Source: Methanimicrococcus sp.
Lineage (GTDB): Archaea > Halobacteriota > Methanosarcinia > Methanosarcinales > Methanosarcinaceae
Assembly: GCA_009776675.1 (NCBI GenBank)
Contig: WRNK01000057.1
Coordinates: 1 to 7,345, forward strand
DNA: 7,345 nucleotides
Direction: 5' to 3'
The position numbers were made by a program, and so were the translations under genes. Positions 1-4,848 of this stretch are shown one piece after another. The notes beneath the pieces are model-generated. The model had not been told where the DNA came from. It did not search any database and was given only the letters and a program-made list of their open reading frames with translations. How positions within the stretch are numbered: position 1 is the first letter of the stretch; every line of letters starts with the position of its first letter.

Positions 1-65
1 ATATCTTATCATCCTTTTGTACTCATAATATTTTAAATGTATTTTCTCATTAATATTTTTTATAT

Positions 66-81
66 TTTTTATATTTTTAAA
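66..81 (+). promoter_or_regulatory. candidate archaeal TATA box for the CBS gene
   Basis: The leader before the CBS gene is strongly AT-rich and contains TTTATATTTTTAAA-like sequence that fits an archaeal box A. A start of transcription about 25 bases downstream would fall near 98-106, just before the ribosome binding site. The flanking sequence has several similar AT runs (for example 46-62), so the exact element cannot be fixed by eye. Confidence 0.3.
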
Positions 82-107
82 CCCCTCTGACATAGTCTGA
101 GAAAGAT

Positions 108-112
108 AGGTG
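108..112 (+). promoter_or_regulatory. ribosome binding site of the CBS gene
   Basis: AGGTG lies six bases before the ATG at 119. It matches the GGTG core of archaeal Shine-Dalgarno sites and supports this start over any internal ATG. Confidence 0.55.
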
Positions 113-118
113 TAAAAA

Positions 119-982
119 ATGGCGACAAAGATTCCCAATGTTGAAGATATCATGGTCAAAGATGTGGCCATTGCGACTCTTCCCGGATCGCGTGATGAAG
201 TTTTAAGTATCTTGAAAGATAAAAATGTGTCCGGGGTTCCGGTTTTAAAGGACAGCAAAGTTGTCGGGATTGTTTCAAGAACCAACATTCTTAAAAATCC
301 GGAAGAAGAACAACTTGCTCTTTTGATGTCACGAAATCCGGTAACGATTCAGATCGGCGAATCTTTAAAAGAAGCGGCACGCATCCTTTATGAAAAAGAT
401 ATCCGCCGCCTTCCTGTTATTGACAAAGACGGATATTTGAAGGGATTAATTACAACAGCCGACGTTATCGGGGCTATTGCGGATTTTGAAATTGAAACGC
501 CGATTCAAAACTATATTTCTCCGGGTGTTTTTGTGATTTGGAGCGACACACCGCTTCCGGTTGTTTCCAGACAAATGGGCCTGGCAGATGTGAAAGCTTG
601 TCCGGTCATGGATTCTAATTTAAATCTTGTCGGCATTATTTCAGACCGAGATGTTGTCGGTTCCAGTATCATCGAAGACCGTGTTGAGAAATCGGACATG
701 TCTGCCGGCGATGATGATGACAGCTGGACATGGGAATCCATGAGAGACACGATGAGCATTTACTACAGTGTCTCAAGCGTGAAATTGCCGATGGACAAAT
801 GTGCCAAAGACATTATGGTTTCAGATTTGATTACCGCAACAAAGATTACAGGCGTCAGTGTCTGCGCCAGAAAAATGAGGCGTGCAAAAATCGATCAAAT
901 GCCTGTTGTGGACGCATCCGGAAAATTGGAAAGCATGCTCGTTGATCGTGATCTTTTATTGCCGTTAATTAAAATGGAATGA
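119..982 (+). CDS. four-CBS-domain (tandem Bateman module) protein
   Basis: A 287-residue soluble protein made almost wholly of CBS motifs, with no signal peptide, membrane segment or attached enzyme domain. Four repeats can be read: about residues 8-58 (NVSGVPVL then VVGIVSRTNIL), 66-118 (DIRRLPVID then LKGLITTADVI), 130-182 (DVKACPVMD then LVGIISDRDVV) and 226-283 (KIDQMPVVD then ESMLVDRDLL). Each has the usual xxPVxD turn and a closing S/T-x-x-D helix start; the fourth is more degenerate. CBS pairs of this type usually bind adenine nucleotides, S-adenosylmethionine or similar ligands and act as sensors, but the ligand here cannot be read from sequence. An acidic linker at about 186-224, with a run of four Asp, separates CBS3 and CBS4. 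The start has an AGGTG site six bases upstream. The pyrimidine reductase gene follows after 66 T-rich bases on the same strand, so co-transcription is possible but not proven. Family is sure; role is unknown. Confidence 0.9.
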   Translation: MATKIPNVEDIMVKDVAIATLPGSRDEVLSILKDKNVSGVPVLKDSKVVGIVSRTNILKNPEEEQLALLMSRNPVTIQIGESLKEAARILYEKDIRRLPVIDKDGYLKGLITTADVIGAIADFEIETPIQNYISPGVFVIWSDTPLPVVSRQMGLADVKACPVMDSNLNLVGIISDRDVVGSSIIEDRVEKSDMSAGDDDDSWTWESMRDTMSIYYSVSSVKLPMDKCAKDIMVSDLITATKITGVSVCARKMRRAKIDQMPVVDASGKLESMLVDRDLLLPLIKME

Positions 983-998
983 TCAAATTTATGATGAT

Positions 999-1030
999 TC
1001 CGTTTTTTATTTTTACATTTATTTTTATTT
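999..1030 (+). terminator. T-rich tract after the CBS gene, possible archaeal terminator
   Basis: The 66-base gap after the CBS stop codon is dominated by T runs (TTTTTT, TTTTT, then TTTATTTTTATTT) with no stem-loop. Archaeal RNA polymerase often terminates on such U-rich stretches without a hairpin, so this may terminate or weaken read-through into the next gene. The same AT-rich stretch could instead hold a promoter for the reductase. Confidence 0.3.
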
Positions 1031-1048
1031 GATTTAAACCGGATTTTT

Positions 1049-1744
1049 ATGACACCAAATGATCGCCCGTATATTTTTATCAACTCTGCAATGTCGGCAG
1101 ATGGTAAATTGTCAACATATGAGCGTAAGCAAGTTAAAATTTCGGGAGCAGCGGATTTCGATCGTGTCGATGAACTGCGCGCCTCTTCCGACGCCGTTAT
1201 GGTTGGAATCGGAACCATGCTTAGCGATAACCCGAGTTTGACCGTTAAATCGGAAATGCGCCAAAAAAGGAGAATTGAAAACGGAGTTGATGAAAATCCG
1301 ATTCGAATTGTTGTTGACAGCCATGCTAAAACGCCTATTGATGCAGATATTTTCAAAAAAGGAAAAGGGAAAAAAATCATCATTGTTTCAAAAGAAGCTT
1401 CCTCTGATAAAATAAATCAGCTTTTAAAAAATTCGGAGACGAAAGTCATTGTTGCCGGCCAAAATTGTGTGGATTTGGCAGAAATGGCAGCATGCCTCAA
1501 AAAGGAAGGAATCAGCCGGCTTATGGTTGAGGGCGGCGCCACATTAAATTTTGGACTCATCGATGCCGGAATTGTGGATGAATTGAAAATTTTTGTCGGC
1601 AATATCATCATCGGCGGAAAAACAGCTCCCACATTTGCGGACGGAGGCGGTTTTTCAACACGACATCTCAAAGGGCTGACACTTCAATCTTCTGAAATAA
1701 TTGGAGACGGAATTCTTTTAACGTGGAAAGTCAACAACGAATAA
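1049..1744 (+). CDS. 2,5-diamino-6-(ribosylamino)-4(3H)-pyrimidinone 5'-phosphate reductase
   Basis: Cytosolic NAD(P)H-dependent enzyme that reduces the ribosyl side chain of the GTP-derived pyrimidine to a ribityl chain in the archaeal/fungal order of riboflavin synthesis. In methanogens the same ribitylaminopyrimidine branch also feeds the deazaflavin of coenzyme F420. At 231 residues it has the size of the stand-alone archaeal reductase (Rib7/ArfC type, homologous to the C-terminal half of bacterial RibD) and has no deaminase domain. Visible signatures are the N-terminal strand and loop RPYIFINSAMSADGKLST (6-23), DELRASSDAVMVGIGTMLSD (41-60) followed by NPSLTV, the strand NPIRIVVDS (83-91), the cofactor loop VEGGATLNFGLIDAGIVDEL (160-179), and IIGGKTAPTFADGGGF (187-202). 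All conserved parts are present, so it should be active. The ATG at 1049 puts the conserved RPYIF strand at residue 6, as expected, although only a weak GGAT precedes it. A lysine-rich segment around 104-109 and the insert near 68-82 look like surface loops. Confidence 0.93.
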   Translation: MTPNDRPYIFINSAMSADGKLSTYERKQVKISGAADFDRVDELRASSDAVMVGIGTMLSDNPSLTVKSEMRQKRRIENGVDENPIRIVVDSHAKTPIDADIFKKGKGKKIIIVSKEASSDKINQLLKNSETKVIVAGQNCVDLAEMAACLKKEGISRLMVEGGATLNFGLIDAGIVDELKIFVGNIIIGGKTAPTFADGGGFSTRHLKGLTLQSSEIIGDGILLTWKVNNE

Positions 1745-1773
1745 ATGTTTTTCAAATTTTTGCCGTACGAAAA

Positions 1774-1792
1774 GAGATGATATTGTCATCTC
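1774..1792 (+). terminator. stem-loop after the reductase gene
   Basis: GAGATGA and TCATCTC form a perfect 7-bp stem with a five-base loop, 29 bases past the reductase stop codon. No T run follows, so it is not a classical intrinsic terminator. It could be an RNA 3'-end processing or stability element, or part of a termination region with the T-rich bases at 1747-1761. Confidence 0.4.
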
Positions 1793-1813
1793 GTAAATAA
1801 AGCGATTATTTAT

Positions 1814-2006
1814 AATTGAAAACGTATTCATATAAACAGAAATTGAAAAAGCTCATATAAACAAATTGAAAAATTCACAATTAAACAAATTGAAAAATTC
1901 ACAATTAAACAGAAATTGAAAAAGTTCATATAGGCAAACTGAAAACGTATTCACAATTAAACAGAAATTGAAAAAGTTCATATAAGCAAACTGAAAACGT
2001 ATTCAT
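1814..2006 (+). repeat. degenerate tandem repeat, eight units of 23-29 bases
   Basis: The core TTGAAAA (CTGAAAA in two units) recurs at 1816, 1843, 1866, 1890, 1916, 1939, 1968 and 1991, a spacing of 27, 23, 24, 26, 23, 29 and 23 bases. Each core is followed by a short TTCA-containing arm and an AAACA- or GCAAA-like joint. Two higher-order duplications are visible: 1863-1886 is copied exactly as 1887-1910, and 1898-1953 recurs at 1950-2005 with a single mismatch (G1933 versus A1985). There are no unique spacers, and all frames on both strands meet stops, so it is neither a CRISPR array nor coding. It fills most of the 337-base gap before the CbiC-like gene; apart from this, the stem-loop at 1774 and a weak promoter, I see nothing else there. 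Confidence 0.85.
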
Positions 2007-2028
2007 TAAAATTATTCAAAAATAAATC

Positions 2029-2040
2029 TCATTTAAAACC
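2029..2040 (+). promoter_or_regulatory. candidate TATA box for the CbiC-like gene
   Basis: CATTTAAAACC just after the tandem repeat resembles an archaeal box A. Transcription would begin near 2058-2064, giving a leader of about 20 bases that includes the GAGG site. The surroundings are uniformly AT-rich, so this is one candidate among several. Confidence 0.25.
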
Positions 2041-2069
2041 TTCAAAAATTATTCATTCTTTTTACTATT

Positions 2070-2073
2070 GAGG
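2070..2073 (+). promoter_or_regulatory. ribosome binding site of the CbiC-like gene
   Basis: GAGG (in TTGAGGCG) sits eight bases before the ATG at 2082, inside the only GC-rich patch of the spacer. It supports that start. Confidence 0.55.
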
Positions 2074-2081
2074 CGCCGCAT

Positions 2082-2822
2082 ATGTCTGACGAAGAAAATA
2101 AAAATGCTAAAATCAGCATCGGAGAGATTTACGATCAACTTTCGGCAAAAGTGCCTCCCTCCGTTCCAAAGAAAGAAGTGAAAAAAACGGAAGAATTTAA
2201 AGAAATTCGTGACACTGTGAATGAGAGCCGCATCAAATCTTCTTGTATCAAGGTTTCAGGTGATGTTGAATATCTTCAAAAATTGATTTTTAAACTGTAT
2301 CCGGTGACGGCCGGCTTAAAGGCTTTTAAAAACGATTCTAAGATTTATACCGATGTTCCGTTGCTGAAGGCTGCCATTTCTGCGGCGGTTTTATCTGAAA
2401 ATGAAAAACAGTTCAATGCAGACACATATCTTATCAAAAACAAATACATGCTTTTGGAACCGGATGTCATTTGTGTCGAAGACCATCCAAAAGCCCTCGA
2501 ATTTGCTAAAAAATACAATGTTTCAAAAGCTGTTGCCGGATTCATGGTTCTCAAAGACGACATCAAAAATTCTATTATCATTATTGGGAAAGATGATGCT
2601 GCTTTACTCAGCGTTTGCCGCTTAATCGAGCGCGGCATTCGCCCTTATTTAGTCCTTGGATTTCCGGCAGGTCCTGAAACACAAAAAGGCTCTAAAAAAT
2701 ACTTGGCAGAAGCCGATTTAAGAATCCCACTGATTACAATGCCCGGAACAAAAGGCGGTATTGAAGTGGCCGCAGCTTGTTTTGTTGAACTTATGAAAAT
2801 TAATGAAGAAAATAAAGATTAA
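2082..2822 (+). CDS. divergent CbiC/CobH-family (precorrin-8X methylmutase-like) protein
   Basis: A 246-residue cytosolic protein. Residues about 53-238 follow the CbiC/CobH fold: IKVSGDVEYLQKLIF (56-70) matches the family's HA(T/C)GD/S motif, YTDVPLLKAAI (89-99) the (V/C)D-x-x-M-V-x-x-G/A-I segment, IIIIGKDDAALLSVCRLIE (165-183) the IGNAPTAL loop and helix, LVLGFPAGPETQKGSKKYL (190-208) the LVIGVPVGF-x-x-AxESK loop, and LITMPGTKGGIEVAAA (217-232) the closing glycine-rich motif. Genuine family members move a methyl group from C-11 to C-12 of precorrin-8 in corrinoid synthesis. Several active-site features differ here: the catalytic histidine (His43 of Pseudomonas CobH) aligns with Lys57, the family's TRSA arginine aligns with Ser148 (in NVSKA), and GNAPTAL is GKDDAAL. 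The first 50 residues are a charged, Lys/Glu-rich extension replacing the usual N-terminal helix. No other corrin genes are present, and the gene stands alone between repeat-bearing spacers. It may bind a tetrapyrrole or have lost catalysis. Family membership is fairly sure; methylmutase activity is doubtful. Confidence 0.75.
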   Translation: MSDEENKNAKISIGEIYDQLSAKVPPSVPKKEVKKTEEFKEIRDTVNESRIKSSCIKVSGDVEYLQKLIFKLYPVTAGLKAFKNDSKIYTDVPLLKAAISAAVLSENEKQFNADTYLIKNKYMLLEPDVICVEDHPKALEFAKKYNVSKAVAGFMVLKDDIKNSIIIIGKDDAALLSVCRLIERGIRPYLVLGFPAGPETQKGSKKYLAEADLRIPLITMPGTKGGIEVAAACFVELMKINEENKD

Positions 2823-2825
2823 GTA

Positions 2826-2981
2826 AACTTTTTTTCCTTTTTTCTTTCATTTTCCTTTTGTTTTTTCATTTCATTTTCCTTTTATTTTTTCCTTTTATTT
2901 TTTCATTTCATTTTTTCATTTCATTTTTCCATTTCATTTTTCCATTTCATTTTCAATTTTTCCTTACATTCATCTTTTCTT
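2826..2981 (+). repeat. T-rich, nearly G-free tract with a 13-base tandem repeat
   Basis: Immediately after the CbiC-like stop codon the + strand is almost only T and C with scattered A; a single G (2860) occurs between 2824 and 2981. A 13-base period is exact in places: CCTTTTATTTTTT at 2878-2890 and 2891-2903, TTTTTTCATTTCA at 2898-2910 and 2911-2923, and TTTTTCCATTTCA at 2924-2936 and 2937-2949; a further TTTTTTCATTTCA lies at 2861-2873. As RNA it would be an unstructured U-rich 3' end, suited to archaeal factor-independent termination. The regular period also suggests growth by slippage. It is not coding. Confidence 0.8.
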
Positions 2982-3050
2982 GATTCTTTTTTCCGAATCT
3001 TTTTTTCATTGTTTTCAATTTTTTCTTACGTTCATCTTTTTTGATTCTTT
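2950..3050 (+). repeat. imperfect direct repeat pair of about 38 bases
   Basis: 2950-2990 and 3012-3050 share the order TTTTCAATTTTT, CTTAC(A/G)TTCATC, TTTT and TTGATTCTTT with a few substitutions and single-base length changes, about 61 bases apart. They continue the T-rich tract but have a different unit from the 13-base repeat. No gene is visible here. The rest of this 305-base spacer, from 3051, changes to mixed sequence with TATA-like elements. Confidence 0.6.
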
Positions 3051-3073
3051 TATCGGTGGGTTTCTCACGTTTT

Positions 3074-3124
3074 TAAAAAATATTTAAAGCTTCGCATTTT
3101 GAAAAAATAGCAAGTTTAATATTT
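3074..3124 (+). promoter_or_regulatory. candidate promoter region of the surface-protein gene
   Basis: Two TATA-like elements are visible: AAAAAATATTTAAAG (3075-3089) and GTTTAATATTTT (3113-3124). With a 25-base spacing the first would start transcripts near 3110-3115 and the second near 3145-3150. The second would exclude the ATG at 3128 and leave a leader of about 35 bases before the strong ribosome binding site at 3169. The choice between them cannot be made from sequence alone. Confidence 0.3.
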
Positions 3125-3168
3125 TCAATGATACTGAAACAAATGCCTCTAAAAAATGACATTCAACC

Positions 3169-3173
3169 GGAGG
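3169..3173 (+). promoter_or_regulatory. strong ribosome binding site that decides a TTG start
   Basis: CCGGAGGAC contains a GGAGG core eight bases before an in-frame TTG at 3182. No comparable site precedes the upstream ATG at 3128. The protein begun at the TTG opens directly with a standard signal peptide. Confidence 0.7.
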
Positions 3174-3181
3174 ACATTACA

Positions 3182-3985
3182 TTGAATCATAAAATCATAA
3201 AAATCAGCATTCTTCTCTTAACATTGCTTTTGGTCAACATAACAGCAGGACAAGACAATAACTTAAATGATTTCATCATCGCCTCAAATATTGAAATCGT
3301 TGGCGGGGATTCTATTACTCCCATGAAAATTGAAATGGATTTTACAAAAAGCGAAACCGTCACAAAAACCGTCACCTTGAAAAATACCGGAAATATGCCG
3401 ACGACTTATATTTTTTATACCGACGCTGCCGGAGTCCAAACACAAGCTTCTTCTTGTTTTGATCTTTCCGAAACAAAAATCGAACTCGCCGCCGGAGAAA
3501 GTTATGACTTGAAGATTTCAGCATCTGTTGAAGAGCTTCAAAAATATTCACAAACGGAATTGGATGACTTAAAATTAAAAATTGTTCGAGATTCGGAAAC
3601 AACAACGCCGATTGGATACATTCTGCCGATTAACATAACCGGACAGGATGAAAATAAAATCCCTGAAAACAACACATCATCCGGAAACAAAACAAATAAT
3701 GAAACGGCAAACAATACCGGCATGACAGTTCAAAATAACAATACGAGCAACAATACAGACAGCGACAACAGCAATGCAGACAGTAGCAACAGCAATAACA
3801 ATTCCAATTATACGAATGGCAGCAGCAATAATAACAGCTCGAATAACACAAATTTCAATGAAAACGATATGAATCAAAAGGAGGCAAATATGAAAAAAAT
3901 CGCAGCCTTGGGTTTAACCCTTTGCGTTGGTCTGCTCATCGCGATCAGCTGCATTTATTATTATCAGCTGAAAAAACGAAAATAA
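3182..3985 (+). CDS. secreted, C-terminally anchored Asn/Ser/Thr-rich surface protein
   Basis: Probable envelope protein of 267 residues when read from TTG 3182. An ATG at 3128 would add 18 residues, but it has no ribosome binding site and would bury the signal peptide. Residues 1-23 form that signal peptide (MNHKIIK, hydrophobic ISILLLTLLLV, cleavage near ITAG/QD). Residues about 32-155 alternate as beta strands, with TKTVTLKNTGNMPTTYIFYT (61-80) and AAGESYDLKISASV recalling the NEW3/CARDB-like immunoglobulin folds of archaeal surface proteins. Residues about 156-232 are low-complexity Asn/Ser/Thr/Asp with roughly fifteen overlapping N-x-S/T sequons, a likely N-glycosylated stalk. A single membrane helix (about 240-261) and a basic KKRK tail end it, giving an extracellular N-terminal domain. 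An unusually good ribosome binding site precedes an internal in-frame ATG at 3890. The gene appears monocistronic, with a terminator right after it. I do not recognise a named family; the topology is the secure part. Confidence 0.72.
   Translation: MNHKIIKISILLLTLLLVNITAGQDNNLNDFIIASNIEIVGGDSITPMKIEMDFTKSETVTKTVTLKNTGNMPTTYIFYTDAAGVQTQASSCFDLSETKIELAAGESYDLKISASVEELQKYSQTELDDLKLKIVRDSETTTPIGYILPINITGQDENKIPENNTSSGNKTNNETANNTGMTVQNNNTSNNTDSDNSNADSSNSNNNSNYTNGSSNNNSSNNTNFNENDMNQKEANMKKIAALGLTLCVGLLIAISCIYYYQLKKRK
3879..3884 (+). promoter_or_regulatory. internal Shine-Dalgarno-like site inside the surface-protein gene
   Basis: AGGAGG lies five bases before an in-frame ATG at 3890. Initiation there would give a 31-residue peptide, MKKIAALGLT onward, which is just the membrane helix and basic tail. 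The site may be chance, since it encodes Lys-Glu-Ala, but it is the best match to the consensus in the window. Confidence 0.35.
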
Positions 3986-3993
3986 ACATCAAT

Positions 3994-4020
3994 CTCCATT
4001 AAATATGGAGTCTTTTTTTT
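3994..4020 (+). terminator. intrinsic-type terminator of the surface-protein gene
   Basis: CTCCAT and ATGGAG form a 6-bp stem around a five-base TAAAT loop (3994-4010), followed by TC and eight T. It begins nine bases past the TAA stop. The T run lies only on the + strand side, so it serves the rightward gene. The converging traX-like gene would end on its own U-rich stretch around 4045-4075. Confidence 0.75.
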
Positions 4021-4080
4021 ATTTTTTGAATGGATTACTTTTTTCACAAAACAAAAAAATTATTTTATTTTTACTCCTAT

Positions 4081-4833
4081 TCAAAGCAAATATATCCTAA
4101 TTAAGCCCAGTATAGCCAGATGAGCAGGGTAATAAATATAGAAAAACCACTTCATCCCTTTCCATTTGCCTCGTTCACCGTTATATTTCCAAAGCAGCGG
4201 GATTGACAGAACAACAGCCATTTGCATAATCCCATACACCGGATTTAGAAAAATAGCATAAACAATCGCATACAATGCAATAAAGAAAACAAGCCATTGC
4301 ATTTGCTTTTTGAAATTGCCTCGGTTTCTGCCCATGTATAATATGCAAACTGCTGCGGGCGTACTCCAGTCAGCACAAAATGCGGCAATAGCACAAAACC
4401 AGATTAAAATGTGCTTGTGCCATGTTTTTAATTTTGGATTTTCGCTTTTGTCAATTGCTAAAGCAGTAAGACCGAGAGCTAATGTCCACATGACGCTTGT
4501 TTGGTCAAAGACAGTATTTTGAAAAGGAATAAAGCTTTTATCAAACATCAGTGCGTAAGCGAAATGGGAGATGATGGCAAATGCAAACATACGAAAAATG
4601 TACTTTTTAACATTTCTCGTATGAAAATATCCCTCTACAATAAAAAACATCATGATTGGAGCTGTCAGCCGCCCAATAATATGCAATGATAACGTAATGA
4701 AATCGGTACCATATCCCGGCAGAAAAACCCATGTCAAATGATCAACCGTCATTGCCAATATCGCGATCATTTTCAGTGTGTTCGCATTAAGTCCCGATGT
4801 TTTTTTTACATTCGCCGTAAGGCTTTCATTCAT
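4081..4833 (-). CDS. TraX-family polytopic membrane protein (putative acyltransferase)
   Basis: A 250-residue integral membrane protein with about eight hydrophobic segments (roughly 18-38, 44-66, 77-97, 112-127, 140-156, 178-195, 197-214 and 228-248). It shows the TraX hallmarks: LNANTLKMIAILAMTVDHL (15-33) with its Asp-His, GRLTAPIMMFFIVEG (54-68) followed by YFHTRNVKKYIFR (69-81), ADWST (154-158), and the C-terminal WFFYIYYPAHLAILGL (229-244). The name comes from F-plasmid TraX, which N-acetylates pilin, but relatives are widespread in gut microbes without conjugation genes, and no pilin or conjugation gene is seen here. Transfer of an acyl group to an envelope molecule is an inference from the family. 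It is the second gene of a leftward operon: only 13 bases separate it from the VWA gene, whose TAA stop overlaps its AAGGAG ribosome binding site. Length is usual for the family and no defect is seen. Confidence 0.9.
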   Translation of the reverse strand: MNESLTANVKKTSGLNANTLKMIAILAMTVDHLTWVFLPGYGTDFITLSLHIIGRLTAPIMMFFIVEGYFHTRNVKKYIFRMFAFAIISHFAYALMFDKSFIPFQNTVFDQTSVMWTLALGLTALAIDKSENPKLKTWHKHILIWFCAIAAFCADWSTPAAVCILYMGRNRGNFKKQMQWLVFFIALYAIVYAIFLNPVYGIMQMAVVLSIPLLWKYNGERGKWKGMKWFFYIYYPAHLAILGLIRIYLL

Positions 4834-4842
4834 AAATCAAAT

Positions 4843-4848
4843 CTCCTT
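4843..4848 (-). promoter_or_regulatory. ribosome binding site of the TraX-like gene, overlapping the upstream stop codon
   Basis: On the - strand AAGGAG precedes the ATG (complement of 4831-4833) by nine bases. Its first two bases belong to the TAA stop of the VWA gene (4847-4849). This arrangement favours termination-reinitiation coupling of the two genes. Confidence 0.75.

Noticed and set aside
895..1383. 162-codon open frame on the - strand across the CBS/reductase junction
   Set aside because: It lies opposite two well-supported genes and the T-rich gap between them, its composition is explained by the sense codons, and it shows no family motif.
1814..2006. Possible CRISPR array
   Set aside because: The units are imperfect and contiguous, there are no unique spacers of constant length, and no cas genes are nearby. 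It is a plain tandem repeat.
3054..3075. Hairpin plus T run (GTGGG-TTT-CTCAC then GTTTTT) as a terminator
   Set aside because: The 5-bp stem needs a G-T wobble and has a three-base loop, too weak to call, and it lies more than 230 bases past the nearest upstream gene.
3630..3877. Cys/Ile-rich open frames on the - strand opposite the surface-protein linker
   Set aside because: They are the antisense of AAC/AAT/AGC-rich low-complexity coding sequence, have strongly skewed composition, and lack ribosome binding sites or recognisable domains.
4081..4833. TraX-like gene as a sign of a conjugative or integrative element
   Set aside because: No relaxase, pilin, integrase, transposase, tRNA attachment site or terminal repeats are visible, and TraX relatives commonly occur on chromosomes outside conjugation loci.
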